From contig CAJJDN010000015.1 in assembly GCA_905182985.1 (NCBI GenBank), positions 382,798 to 446,797 of the forward strand: a stretch of DNA of 64,000 nucleotides. Direction: 5' to 3'. Under the pieces are notes generated by a model. The model worked only from the letters and a program-made list of their open reading frames with translations. It was not told where the DNA came from and made no database searches. A program made the translations under genes and the position numbers. This DNA comes from Paramecium sonneborni (taxonomy: Eukaryota; Ciliophora; Oligohymenophorea; Peniculida; Parameciidae). Shown here piece after piece: positions 1 through 13,000 of this stretch. Position 1 is the stretch's first letter. Every line of letters begins with the position of its first letter.

Positions 1-44
1 ACAGGTTTCTAAAATTTACATTATTTGTTATTTAGACATGTTAA

Positions 45-703
45 TCAAAAAAACTGTTTACTATAACAATTATCTATTTTTTTAATATGTTTTATTACTC
101 CCAATTTTATTAGTATTAATATTTATCTAAATTTCTTGCTATTTTCAGACATAAATTTCTCTAATGCTTCAAAATGCACACCATCAATAACTTCATAAAA
201 TCTATTTATTTAATCAACTAAATCACAAATATTCTTGACTATTAAAAATAAAATAATATTACTTTCTTCATCGCATCCATTAAATTGATTAGCGAATAAT
301 AAATCTTAATATATTTGTCTAAATTATCTTCTAAATTTTCATCTATCTCATATTTCTAATGATAAGATTTTTCTTTTTTAATAGTCGATATAGATCGATT
401 ATTAACTTCATTAAGCTTCTAATCTATTTAAGTCTTTGATTATCTTTTTTCACTTAATGGTGAAGATTTTTCTTTTTAAATAGGATCTAATTTGCCTAAT
501 CTTAAATTTAATTCTATTTTTTCTTCTTAAATGGCTACTTTAATTTTGACCTTTTTAATCTCAAAATTCTTTTTCGATACTCTTGCAATAGATTTAGGGT
601 TAATGATTGGAAGTTATTCTGTTTCTTCTTAATCTTGATTGCTTCTTTAAGAAGAAATGCTGCGATTGACAATAATTTTATAGATTGGTTTATTTTATCT
701 CAT
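45..703 (-). CDS. hypothetical charged protein
   Basis: The minus-strand frame opens at ATG 703 (MRQNKPIYKIIV) and, with TAA/TAG read as Gln, runs through a Lys/Glu/Ser-rich stretch and a more hydrophobic C-terminal part (ICDLVDQINRFYEVIDGVHF) to a TGA at 45. A frame change around position 260-300 suggests a short intron that I could not place exactly. Roughly 210 residues. No domain is recognised; the basic, low-complexity N-terminal half suggests a structural or nucleic-acid-associated protein, but that is a guess. The next upstream gene, on the same strand, ends only about 60 bases away, so the boundary between the two is the least certain point. Confidence 0.5.
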
Positions 704-764
704 TTATTATTTTAAATTAAGATAAATATATCAGTACTCAGAATTACATCTTTTTTTTGTTTGT

Positions 765-2059
765 TCATTCATTTAGTGTAAATTTTATAAAGAAACATTG
801 TACTTGTGTTTTGTAAGTTACTATTAATTTTTACCTTAAATAATAAATTATTTGAGCTTTTAAAAATTGTTTTCCATTGAGATTTGGGACTTAATCAAAA
901 GTTCATTTGTGCTTTCCAATTCATTTATATATCTAGTCATTTCTTCTAACTTACTTTCTAATGCTTTATTTAATAATAATTCATCTTACAATTTTTTTTT
1001 ACATTAATATAATTCTTTAGAAAGTGTCTTATTTTAATCTGCAAAAGATGTAAGTTATATTAATAATTTATTAGGATTAATATAATAACCATTTTTATTT
1101 AATGGAGTTGAGGCTTTATTTGTTTAATAAATCTTTTAATCCATTTGTAGAACCTTGTCAAATTAACATTATTATTCCTCTTATTCCAACTATTTTTCAA
1201 CTGTTAATTTTTATATTTTTTGTGCTTTACCAAGATTTAATTTTGGAATAGGAATTTAAAAATTTGTATTTGTTGTAATTTTATTAGGTAAATTCTCAAC
1301 GAAACTTGATTCATTTAATTTAGGACTTTATTCATTAATTAATCTATGATCATCAATTTTATCATTCTAAACTAATTCTATCAACATTTAAAGCTTTTTA
1401 TTCTCTTACTTATATAATCTATTTTCCTTATAATATTAGGCTAACAATTTACTCATTGATTCTATTTAGTTTTAATAGGTTAAATATTCTTCTTATACTG
1501 ATATTGGCTTTAATATTAAAAATTTAATACAATTTTAGTTCGTATTCTTTTTTTTTATTACAATGTTTATAATTGTTCATTTAATTCAATTATTTGATTA
1601 TCTTTAGCAAGAAGTTAATTTTATAAGTCAATGAATTTAGATTATTTTTCACTCTAAATATCTAACATAGTTTAAGAGTTTTCTATTCCTATTTAAGATA
1701 AAAGTAAATTCTAACAATCATATAATCAAATAACCTATGCTCTTAATTCATCTCTTTAATTTATTAAGTCTTCATTAAAAGAAAACAATTTACAATTTTC
1801 TTCTATTAAATGGGTGAGCATACTTTGAATTTCACTATATTCATTAGATTCAGTTTTGCATGCTTCCATAGTAAATAAAGAAGCATTTGGTAATGACTGA
1901 TTTTATTTAATAGGTTTTTACATTAATATTAGTTTGCCCTCTGTATATCTTTAGAATCTCTTTATTCATCTAAATTAGTTATCTTAATTCTTTATTTTCT
2001 TCAGTCAATATTTTGATTTCTTGATGCAAAAAATTAAGCTTAGTATCATTATTACTCAT
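765..2059 (-). CDS. coiled-coil protein
   Basis: ATG at 2059 begins MSNNDTKLNFLHQEIKIL, followed by long Glu/Lys/Leu/Gln heptad-like stretches (LTEENKELRQLIQMNKE; LYQCKKKLQDELLL; LEEMTRYINELEST). Two introns fit well: a 25-base one near 1900 (gtaaaa...atcag) and a 24-base one near 1720. The frame is readable almost to 765, where a TGA closes it. About 400 residues, nearly all predicted helix, so a structural or scaffolding role is likely; no family was recognised. It is divergent from the ankyrin gene at 2292, leaving about 230 bases as a shared upstream region. Confidence 0.6.
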
Positions 2060-2291
2060 AAAAAATATTTAATAAAAGAAAACTTAAAATTCATTTGATA
2101 TTTTCCTTCTATATTTTTAATGATTATGCAACAATATTTTTTAGAAAAACACTACTTGAGGTAAAGATTCTAGAATTAAAATTGTTCTTGATACTAAAAT
2201 AATCAATTAATTTTGTGTAACTTTTAATTATGTATAAGATTGATATATGTAATTTATATTTTTTTATTTTTAAGTTTGGAAATGGAAATTA

Positions 2292-3560
2292 ATGAAAAAT
2301 ACTTCTACTATACTTGGAGAGATAAGCCAAAATAATCCTAATTATGTTAAAATGACAAAAAAGTTAATGTAAAAATGAATCAATTCAATTAAGGTTTTAT
2401 GGCAATATAGTGAATCATTATTATAATCAAAGTAAACTCAATCAGATCAAAAAAATTTGGCTTTTTGGTAACTGAAAAGGAAAAATAGTATAGTAGAGAA
2501 AAACACTTAATCATAGATTAATACAACAAGAATTTAAACAAGAAGAAATTCGGTTGTTGCTGGATATGAATCTTAAATTAAAACTGCAAGAAAATGTAAT
2601 TAAACAAATCAAAGTCAGGTTTCAAATGCTTTAACAAATAAAAAATAATTTAAAGAAGATTATATTGATGAGAAGTCAAGAAGAAGATTAAGTAGATTTT
2701 TTTCGAATCATGAAATCTGTAATTTAATTCATAAAAGAAGTTTGTCAAGATAAGATAATTAAATTTATGCTGAGGATATAGAAAAAGAAATGGTTACTGC
2801 TTAAATAAAATCTATTCAAAACCAATAAATTAGATTTCAATTTCATTAATCAAATAAATAAATTTTACCAGAAAAGAAATATGATAATCAAATAAATGAT
2901 ATGATTAATATGAAATAATCAACTTTCAAATCTGTTTATTAATAAATTTAGCATCTTACTAATGAATAAAGGAAAAAAAGAGTTCCTATTACAAGTCATA
3001 AGATGCTTAAATCAAGAACTAAATTAATAAGTTGTTCTTATAAGATTAGAGAAAAATTTTTAAATATTTTAAAATAAGTTTTATTTGTAGCTAAATATAA
3101 GTGTCGAGTTAATTTTTGGTTTGATTATCCAATTAAATATAATAACAAATTTTACGAATTAATAATAGAAGGGAACTATGATGGCATTGTTTAAACTTTA
3201 TAAGATGAACCATATCTAGTACATAGCAGAAATAAGGATGGGTAAACTCCATTGCATATTGCTTGCATTTGTAATAATGCTCTTTTAGCAAAATTATTTA
3301 TTAAAAATTATAGTAACATTGAAGCTTTAGATAATAAATAGTTATCATCATTATATTATGCATTTAAAGCTAATTCTAATGATTGTTTTAAAGTAAATAA
3401 GATATTTATAATAATATAGATTTTACTTCATTCTAATGCTAAACCATGGTCTCCACCAGGAGGTAAATTAGATTAAAATCAAATGAATGTTGTACAGAAA
3501 AATTTGTTAATGCATGCACGTTTAATTTATATGTTTACTATCTGGAAAATAAAAAAATGA
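2292..3560 (+). CDS. ankyrin-repeat protein
   Basis: The model starts at ATG 2292 (MKNTSTILGEIS). It needs a 25-base intron (gtaaaaatg...ttaag, near 2370), a 26-base intron (gtaactg...gtatag, near 2469) and a 27-base intron near 3393. The N-terminal 270 residues are basic and Gln/Asn-rich. The C-terminal part holds ankyrin repeats, seen best in NKDGQTPLHIACICNNALL and the following helix pair. An in-frame TGA at 3558 ends it after FTIWKIKK. The next ATG in the same frame lies only 16 bases on and opens the propeller-like gene, so the two could be one gene interrupted by an error, an unexcised element or an unseen intron. About 390 residues; partners unknown. Confidence 0.6.
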
Positions 3561-3575
3561 TAATATAAATTTATT

Positions 3576-5767
3576 ATGAATTTTATAAAGGGTATATTCA
3601 ATAAAGTTGTAGGAACTTAATAACCATTAATTGAATAAGAGATATTGGATTTTGTAATTTTAGGAACAATTTTTAAATAAGATGAAGCTAAATATACTAA
3701 ATTGTAAATGACAATATTATACTTAGATCATCTAATACAGAATTTGTATTTGACAAATTAACAAATGATGAATTTGATCATATTCTAATTGTTAGATTGA
3801 ATAGAGCTTCTAAGACTTACAGTAATGCAATTAGTTCAAAAGAGGGAGATTTATATTTCAATATTTCATTTTTTAAATCAATCTATCATTCATCTTTAAA
3901 TGATGATATAGAAGAATTTAGTTTAGATTTAATGTATTATTTAATCAATAATATAGAGATATTTAAGGTATTAAATGGAGTATAAGGATGCATTTTTTTA
4001 AAAATACAAAGTCAGACAATTTAAAAATTTAAAACTTTAAATTATATTTAAGCAAATTAATATGGATTAATAAAAATAAGAAAGCTCTTCCTAAAAATTT
4101 AACTGAATTAAATGATTTAATTACTACAAAATAATCTTCTAAATTAGAAATGCATATTCTTGTTTAATAAAAATAGATGAAAAAATCTCTTAAAAAAGTG
4201 GATAGATCAATATTATCATAAGTAACTTCAAGAAATAGATAAGATAAAGAGATTGTTGGAGATGTTATCAATTATTTTTTGTAACAAGATATTGATTCTA
4301 TAAAATAAATTTATGCTGGAAAATTGTATGTACTTTATCCAGAATTAGCAGAAATTAGACTTATAAATCCATTAGTTATTATGGCTTTAAATATTATATC
4401 AAAAACAGAATGTAGAATGGAATTATATAATTAAGATAGATAACTGCTTTTAATTTAACCTTTAAAAGACTTCATCAGTTTTGAAGTAGATAAGGATGAA
4501 AATTATTTGAGTTGGGTATATTTTGATGGTTTAAACTCAATAGTATTATATTTTAAATTTGATATTTTGGATGGAGCAACATCTATGGCCTTTATATTAT
4601 AAAAGTCCAGAATAAATATGAAATAAAAAAAAAATTTATAATTAGATACTTCTACATCAAGTAGCTTTAGTTAAATTTCAACCGAAACAACAATTATCTT
4701 TAATGAGATACAACAATAATAAATTTAATAAATTTAATAAAAAAAATAAAAAAAATACAAATATAAAGATCATTTGAATACTTTAAAAGAAGGATTGAAA
4801 ACCACAACAAATAAAAAAATAATTCATAATGAAAATGATGATTTAATAATATTAGAGGATAATACTGTTTTATTATTGAAAAATAATAAATCAATATAAA
4901 TTAATTAATAAATTAAATTTGATAAAACATATTATTGCAAAAGTTTAGACAAATTAGTATTATATTAATAGTTTTCATAAGAATTATATTTAATAGAATT
5001 AAAAACCTAAACTCAAGAAACTATTAAGTTAAATTTTAAGATATCAGATGTTTGTCATTATTAAAAATAATTTATATTATTATGTAATGAATCACTTTAT
5101 ATTTTTAACTAAGACAAATCAATTGAAAAAAGTAATAAATAAATCTAATAACATATTAGAGAATTAAATTATTTAAAATTAGAAGGACAGCTGCCAAATT
5201 GTCAGATGTTCAGTTAATGGATCAATTGTTATAGGAACATAATAAGGTTTATTATATGTATTTGATAATATAAAAACGATGAAACAAATTAACATTTTTG
5301 ATGGATTAGGTGATCCAATTTAAGATATCATACTAAGCACAGATGAAAAGTAAATACAAATTATAAAATAGGTTTATTATTATTAACAATTCCTAATATA
5401 TTTAATATTAATAAATAGTAACAAAACATTAGAATGGTTATTAATAAAAGTTAGATTTGAAACCATTTCCAATTAGAGTGTAATTAAATCCTGAAGATTT
5501 GATTTTAATGGGAATATTTAATTTTCCAAATTTTTAGCATGTTCGAATAGATAATAGCAATAGAGTAATAGCAGCTTAATTGGAAAATTTGCAAGTGATT
5601 TGGAATGTTGAATAAATAGTTAATCAATAATAAAATTCATATCAAGTATAATATTAAAATATGATTAGATTTTTATTCTTCCTGAAGAAGTTTTTGATTA
5701 ATCGTATAGAGAGGAAGATATAATAATTCTTTCAGAATCAACTATCTATATAAGAGAATGTGATTGA
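3576..5767 (+). CDS. beta-propeller-like (WD40-type) protein
   Basis: Reading from ATG 3576 (MNFIKGIFNKVVG) gives an open frame once small introns are removed: 23 bases near 3708, 32 bases near 3981 (gtataagg...acaaag), 28 bases near 5131, 22 bases near 5350 and 23 bases near 5644. It ends at TGA 5765-5767 (YIRECD). About 690 residues. A central Gln/Lys-rich linker separates an N-terminal region from a C-terminal half that looks like propeller blades: CSVNGSIVIGTQQGLLYVFD followed by DPIQDIILSTDEKFIII has the strand-turn rhythm of WD repeats, without a canonical WD pair. The N-terminal half is unrecognised. It may be the C-terminal half of the ankyrin gene just upstream; WD-ankyrin scaffolds exist, but this is inference. 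Confidence 0.6.
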
Positions 5768-5829
5768 TATATATTAAAATTTAAATAACTGATATTTTGA
5801 CAATACTTAGCATACATAAATTAAAAATA

Positions 5830-7853
5830 TCAATCTGTAAAAAAATCATTTAAAACTTAATCTAAATTTTAATAATGCTTTTTAACATCTTCTTCTACTT
5901 TTTTGAGAACTTCCTTTTTATTTTCTATTTGTTATGTTTGTTATTATTTTTAAGTTTAAGGTTGTTATTTTAATTATTAAATTTACTATTGTTATTAAGG
6001 TTATTCAACTTTTTATGGCACAATAATTATTTCAATTTTCCTTTTCTCACTTGTATCTTCATTTAAAAATTAAGGAATATTTAATCCCTACATATTTATT
6101 CCAACCAAATGTGATAATGATCCTATTGGAAGTTTATGAGTTTCTAAAAGAGGAACAATGCTTTCTTCTTCTTTCACAAAAATTTCTTTAAATTCTACAT
6201 TATTAGCTAAAGTTCTATAAAGATCTCGAACTAAGAGACTTGAGTCAAATTTAGCCAAAGTCATAATGTATTAATGTAATAATTAAATATGTTATTCTTG
6301 ATGAATGATTTATAGTTAATGACTAAGTAATAAAATCTATTTGATATTAAAATAAATTTACTTCATATTTAACGTTTTCATGTTGTAACTAGAAATTTAA
6401 TGATAATTTTCTTAAATTTTCAGCAGCAATTGTAGGTATTTAATCTATTTCTTATCTAAGAAGTTTGATAACAGTGGCTTTATATCTAATATCACTAATA
6501 TCATCTATATTTTGTAGACAAATAGCTAATAGAGGTAATTTACTTTCTTATGTACTAATTAAATTACAAAAAGATGCTATAACATGATTTTTTGTATCAG
6601 AACTACCCGTTTTTAAAATATCTAACAGTGATTTAATTGTTCGTTTAATAAATTTTGGAAATTTGATAGTAGTTTTAGATAATAATTTAACAGCTACAGC
6701 TACTAATTAAGGTTAATTAGATCTAGCTTAATAAAGTAGTTCTTCCAAGATATTATTAAAATTATTTTCATCTATTAATAAGGATAGTATTTCTAGTTTA
6801 AGTAATTTACAATATAATTTTTCAATCTATAAAATAGTAAGTGCTCTATAGTGTTCTTTTACATACTAAGGATATTAGAGTGCGAATTGATGCAACAATT
6901 ATAGAATTATAAATTTGGATTCAGATCCAATATTTAAAAATTTAACAACTGTTCTAATTAGTTTTTTAATTCTTGATTCTTAAGGAAATTATAGATATAG
7001 TTTAGATATGGTTACAATTATGCCTGGATAAGGTAATCTAAGAAGTATTTCACATGCATCTAATAATTTTATTAAATCCTTATCACCATCTTTAAAATAC
7101 ATAACACTATATGAATATAAGATTTATAATGCTCTTTCTAAATCAAAATTATTAAAATTAAGTAAGTCTTTAATGAATTAAAAATAATATTTGTGTAAGA
7201 TGGAAAGATCTCCAGTCATTTTAAAAATAACATAAATAGCATATAGTCTAGTCTAATGGGTATCTTTAAGAAGAAAATTGATAATGTCATTATAATCATC
7301 GTGTTATACATCTTCATTACATAGATCATGCATTTTAAGTATAGATAGAGCAACGCTTCTTCTTACTAATGGATTTTTATCAGCTTAAATCTTTTTAATT
7401 GCTGTAAATAACATAGGTGTAAGTTCTTATATTCTCAAACTTGATAATGTTTTAAGAGCATTTAATTTGATTGATGTATTCAAATTAGTTAAATCCTTAA
7501 AAATTGGAGCTGTAGCCAAAATAAGAACATCTCCTTAAGATTTGCTTGTTCTAGCATTAGGTTAAGCTGCAAATTCACTAATCAATATTTAACATAATCT
7601 CTTTAATTCAAGATCCTCTCTTGGGAGTAAATTAATTATTCTAGACATATAAAGAGTTAGATCTTTGTTTTATAAATATTGCTTGATTTATAGATTATAT
7701 TTATACGCTATACAAAATTCTGATTGCTTCAACTAAATCTTCTGTGTATTTAGAATTGATTAGTTCAGCCAATTTATTGTTTCTATTTGTAGAGATTGAA
7801 AGGGTACCATTTCCAAACGCTTTACCAATTTTATCTGGAAGCACAGATAGCAT
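5830..7853 (-). CDS. beta-adaptin-like large subunit of an AP coat complex
   Basis: ATG at 7853 begins MLSVLPDKIGKAFG. After a 25-base intron near 7690 the protein continues as HEAT-type helical repeats: MSRIINLLPREDLELKRLC, then NPLVRRSVALSILKMHDL. In adaptin beta chains the same positions carry the pattern of an LELKK helix followed by DPxVRRxAA, so I assign the adaptin N-terminal domain of a beta-type subunit. Such subunits sit in AP complexes on endosome/Golgi membranes and help select cargo and recruit clathrin. Total about 650 residues, ending VLNDFFTD; a Gln/Asn-rich linker precedes the end, and I see no clear ear domain. That fits a short AP-3/AP-4 or divergent beta chain; which complex cannot be decided here. 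Confidence 0.7.
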
Positions 7854-7877
7854 AACACGTAAATTATATTATTTTTA

Positions 7878-8693
7878 ATGTTAGAAAAATCAAAAATTAA
7901 ATAAATACTTCTTGACAAATCTCTAGGATAAATTCTAAAAGTTGAAAAACTTATCTAATCAATTTAATAAGATGAACTTATATTACCTTTTGAATCATTC
8001 AATTAACATTTTCATACTACAGCAGGAAAAGAATTTGTTGCCATTCCACGTTTTAAAACTAATATTGATTAAGCAACCAATTAAAATTGGAAATGTGTAC
8101 GTCCACGCACTCCATCTACAATATTTAAATGGAAACGTAGAATTACAATATTTGATTAATAAAAAGACATCTCGTAATAACAAGAACTTAACACTACTTT
8201 ATCATGGGAACCTATTAGAAAACATATTCCTTTAGACAAATAAACAAAAAGAAAACCTTGGATTGTAGAAAAAGTCTTTCGTGATTATCTTGTTGATCAG
8301 TAAAAATCTAAAACTGTCTGTTTCGTTAATTATGCAAGAGAATCATAAAATAAAGAACCACCAAAATACTATTATCATATTGATGATAATAAAGCTACAC
8401 AAACCTATTTTAAATTAAAGTACTTTATAATTAAAAAAGGCCAAATTACTAAAGAAGAAATGTTAGTTTTGCCAAATTTCTAGAAAGAAATAATGCATCT
8501 CCTAGCTTAAAAAAATTTTGATATATAATTCCTCAAAAAAAAGTATGATTCAAAATTCTATAATTAATAAAATTAGCAATTATCTTTTTCTTTCTTATTA
8601 TTTCTTTTTGTTAAAATTTTAGATTCAATTTTATTAATTTTCTGTTCTTATTAATTTGTTAATCTTAATGAGAATGGTATCATTAAAAAATGA
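7878..8693 (+). CDS. hypothetical protein
   Basis: A single continuous frame from ATG 7878 (MLEKSKIKQILLDKSLG) to TGA 8691-8693, 271 residues, using TAA/TAG as Gln throughout. The middle is basic and aromatic (NWKCVRPRTPSTIFKWKRR; RKPWIVEKVFRDYLV) and the last 50 residues turn hydrophobic (SFSFLLFLFVKILDSILL), which could be one membrane helix or the result of a missed intron near 8464 (a 22-base gttagt...tctag segment is present). Not recognised. It starts only 24 bases from the adaptin start on the other strand, so the two share a very small promoter region. Confidence 0.5.
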
Positions 8694-8832
8694 AGATAAA
8701 AAATATAAATTATATGGATTTAGTTCAAATATCTCTTGAATAAAAGAAATAATCTTTGTAAAATAAAACTAAAAGTAAAAAAAATAAATATTAAAATTAT
8801 ATTGATAATTATTTATAATAATAATTATTCAA

Positions 8833-9447
8833 TCATTTTTTGTTCATTGTCCCTCCATATTTTACTTTTCCTAATAAAAACTCGCAAACAGCAACTGGAG
8901 ACTTTTCTTTCATTTCATCTAATGAGATCCACTTTTAATCAGCTGAATCTTCAAAACATACCAAAAAATCTACTCTTCCATTATCATGTCTAACTTATTT
9001 CACTTAGCATGGTTTGCTCTTTCTTGGTTTATGTGGACCATTTCCTGTATTGGTATTAATTACATTATCAAGATCTTTTTATTATTATTATTGTTTTTAT
9101 TTTTCTGTATGTTTTTCTTATGTCTTCTCAACAATTTTTTCTGTTTTATCAGTTTTATCTGTTTTATCATTTGATCTTTTTTCTTTTTTTTGTTCTTCAG
9201 GTTTTTTTCCATTGTTATTTTAAACTATAGTTTAAGTATCCTATTTTATATGTTTTTATGGTTTAGGTTCTTAAGGGTCATGCCCTAATTGTTTTAATTC
9301 ATAATCATGAACTAAAACCAACATTTCTGGAGTTAATTATGTCATGGGTTCAATTGATACTGAGTTATTACTCCATCTAAACTTATACATAATGGCTTCA
9401 GGATCGATCTTTTTCTTCAATAATTCAACAGGATGTTTTGAATTCAT
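8833..9447 (-). CDS. HP1-like protein with chromo-shadow-like domain
   Basis: An intronless minus-strand frame from ATG 9447 (MNSKHPVELLKKK) to TGA at 8833, 204 residues. Residues about 12-50 (IMYKFRWSNNSVSIEPM...) resemble a chromo-type beta-sheet without an obvious complete aromatic cage. Residues about 55-140 are a charged Lys/Gln/Thr linker. Residues about 145-198 (VDFLVCFEDSADQKWISLDEMKEK... VCEFLLGKVKYGG) match the chromo-shadow pattern of HP1: F-V-F-x(n)-W-hydrophobic strands, then a C-terminal amphipathic helix. HP1 family proteins bridge methylated-H3 nucleosomes and dimerise through the shadow domain. In ciliates such proteins act in heterochromatin and in programmed DNA elimination; which role applies here is not shown by the sequence. 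Confidence 0.65.
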
Positions 9448-10017
9448 AATAGATAAATTAATTATTAACAGAGCTCTATATATGTTTATGTAGGACAAAT
9501 ATTGCAATGGTTTATCAAAATATTATATAACATTTATTATTTAATTTATTATTAGTTTTATTAAAAATTATACAATATTTAGAATAATAATTATTTTTAT
9601 CTTTTGTTTTTGAGGTTTCTATATTGTAATTATGATATATATATTTATATAATCTAAAAATTGAATAATAATTTAAATAAAAATAGTCAAATATATATTC
9701 ATCATATGACTAAAAGGAAAATAATTTTTACTAAAAAAATTTTCTAATTAACTTAACACAATATTTCCTAATATGGGTCGGAAAATAATAAAAAGAATTT
9801 TTTTAATAAATTATTTTTAGAATATATAATGGGATAATTAATGTCAATAAGTATTTATCATATCCTTTTCAATTCTGGATTAAATTCAATATGAGATATT
9901 GTATTAACACAAAGATTAAATTTAATTAACTCAATCATTAATTAAATATACATACTTGATAATCATCTTAGGATTTAATATATATAATTTAAATTCTTAA
10001 TCTTAAATTAATAAAAT
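9448..10017. other. intergenic region, no gene seen
   Basis: About 570 very AT-rich bases between the 5' end of the HP1-like gene and the 3' end of the Ca2+ pump. A plus-strand frame from ATG near 9775 stays open into the pump gene, but its composition is random-looking and, with TGA the only stop, frames of this length are expected by chance. No RNA gene or repeat was recognised. Confidence 0.5.
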
Positions 10018-13000
10018 TCATTATTTAAAACCACTGGTTCCAGTCTTTAATTCTATTTCTTAAGAACCTTTGCGAGGTTATTTATTTTCAATTGCTTTCT
10101 TCTTTCTTAAGAATGTAGAGGGTCTTTTGAATTTACCCTAAATTAATAAAAAATAGATAAAATACTTGAATAGTGTCTGGGTCAGCTTCAGGAACAACTT
10201 ATTCTTTGAATAATTCAATGGATTGGAAATATTAATCAGGAATTTACTTGATAAAATAACCAACTGCTAAACTGAACATACCTATCAAAATACAAATAAC
10301 ATGATGGGCAAAATCTAAGGGAGTGACTTTAATAGCTTTTCCACCATATTAACTAATAAATAGAAATATAATAGATTACACAAGAATAATTTGAACAACA
10401 ATAGTTCCAACAACAACACCAATAAAAAGATAATTGTTAAAGAATCCTTCAAATACATTTAATTCTGTTTTTTTTAATTTTCTAGCATTGATTTCATTGA
10501 AGACTTATAAAAATACAAAGATATGGAAGAATATAGTATAATGTTCTTGATAGATGGGACTAAATAGAAAAAGATAATTACTCATATTCTTCATCTAATC
10601 TATGTCCTCTACTAGATTCAATTCCAAAGAGGGAATCTCCATTGAATAAAATGATTAAGAGAACAAACATTTAGAAAGCAGCTTAACATAAAATGCTTCT
10701 CCACATTCCAGGTGTAATCATATGTTCTTTTCTTCCATATGGTTTACGAGTTAACAATTCATCAGTAGGAGGTTCAGTTGCTAAAGCAAGAGAAGCTAAA
10801 GTATCCATTATTAGATTAACCCATAGCATTTAAATACTGGTTAATGGAGATTCTTTTAAGAAGACTCCTCCTAAAAATGCCATTGATACAGCTACTACAT
10901 TTACAGTAACTTAAAATACTAAGAATTTTCTTATGCAATCAAATATATTTCTACCCCATTTCATAGCTGTTACAATAGAAGCAAAATTATCATCTAATAA
11001 AATAATACCTGCTGCTTCTTTAGCTACTTCTGTTCCTTAAATACCCATAGCAAATCCCACATCTGCTTTTTTTAATGCAGGTGCATCATTTGTCCCATCT
11101 CCTGTTACTGCTACAACATTTTCAAGTTATTTTAATCCAGTTACCAATAAAAATTTATCTTCTGGAGAAGATCTAGCTAAAACCTTCAATTCTTAAGCTA
11201 TTGTTGTAAAGTTCTACAAATTTTTAACTTTTGGTATATCATTTCCCTCTTAATCTTTTTCATATTCTAAACCTTCTACCATTTATCTAAATGTCTTTCC
11301 TTCCATTACTGCTAATGAATCTTCATGATGTTCATAATTTGATGGTAATATTCCTGCTTTCTTTGAAATTGCTACTGCTGTATCAAAATTATCTCCTGTT
11401 ACCATTCTCACTGTTACTCCTGCCTCTTTACATTATTAAACTGCTTTTATTATCCCTTCTTTTAATGGATCTTATAATCCAGTTACTCCTATTATTGTAT
11501 ATGATTTATCTATCTAATCTTCTGAATTATTAAAATCATCTGGCTTTGATGGTCTACCTTATATCATTGTTTCTCTATACAACAATAATATTGATCTTAA
11601 TGATTATGATGCATAATTCTTAATCACACCATTTATTTTCTATTTGTAATCATTTGTAATCCTAACAATTTATTAAATTATAATTACACAACGGCTCTTC
11701 CTTCAGCATTTATATAATGAGAACATTTTTCTAAAAGCATATCAGGTGCACCTTTTGTAAAAATTTTGAATTATGTTTTGTCTCCCTTTGGATCTAATAT
11801 TATTGTCATCTTTTTTTTCTCTGAACTAAAAGGGAATTTCTTTTTAATCTTTTCTCCTAAAGTCTATCTTATTTATCTGAAATCATATCCAAATTTATAA
11901 CACATTTCCAATAAAGCACATTCAGTCTTATTTCCTATATGTTCAAATTTACCTGATTCATCTATTTATGGGTGAGCCATTGAATTTAAACAGATACCTT
12001 CACATAGTAAGTCTAATGTTGAATTTTTGATAGCTTTAGGATCAAGTTTACTAAAATCTGTATCTTCAATATATAAATTAGTAACAGTCATTTTATTTTC
12101 TGTTAATGTTCCAGTTTTATCACTACAAATATTGTTTGCACCTCCCATAGTTTCACAAGCAGATAAAAATCTAACAAGATTTTTTTCATCCTTCATTTTA
12201 CCAACAGAATATGCCAAAGCTATTGTAACAGCTAATGGTAATCCTTCAGGAACAGCAACAACAATAATAGTAACAGAGACAATAAAGAAATTTAATATTT
12301 CTTTAATAGCATGAGCTGAAAATAATGGATATTCATTAAACACTGCATCATAGAGTAAATGTAATGTCATTGCAACAAATGTAGTGACAGCTGCTTTCAT
12401 TCCATATTCACCAATTTAATCTGCTAAAATACCAAGTTTTTCTTATAATGGTGTTTTATCATCTTTAGTTTATTATGTCATTAATTTTTTAGAGATTCCC
12501 CATTAAGAATTTTCTCCAACTGCCAAAATGAGAATTTCACCTGTTCCTTCTATAATAGATGAACCACTAATTAAAAATGGATTGACTTTTTCATTTTAAT
12601 CATAAGTAATAGGAACATTCTTTTTAATAGGATTAGTTTCTCCTGTGATTGAAGATTCATCAGCTGTTAAATCACTTGATTCAATAACAACTCCATCAAC
12701 TGGTAATTTTTCACCTGTATCTACAATCATAATATCACCAACAACCAATTCATAAATATTAGTACTAACTATTTTTCCTCCTCTTCTTAAATTTACATTT
12801 CTATTCTCTGCTATAGCATTTAATTTTCTAAATTATTAATCTTTAACATAATTATTTCCTGCTGTTACTGATACTATGATAATAACTGCAATAAAAATAG
12901 CCATTCCATCCATCCATCCCTAATCAAATCTTATATATTATTACTTCTTTCCATCCTTCTGTCCATACTCCTATAATCAAATTTACAGCTGCTGCTAAAC

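Noticed and set aside
4700..4894. Minus-strand frame of 64 codons
   Set aside because: Antisense to the Gln/Lys linker of the propeller-like gene; its Ile/Phe/Tyr richness is the complement of A-rich codons.
8736..9223. Plus-strand hydrophobic frames at 8736, 8986 and 9014
   Set aside because: They are antisense to the HP1-like gene; the Phe/Leu/Cys repeats are the mirror of its Lys/Gln/Thr linker.
9775..10040. Plus-strand frame starting MGRKIIKRIF
   Set aside because: It runs into the 3' end of the Ca2+ pump antisense; with only TGA as stop such frames are common by chance.
12027..12314. Plus-strand frame of 95 codons
   Set aside because: Antisense to the DKTGTLT and PEGLPLAV region of the Ca2+ ATPase.
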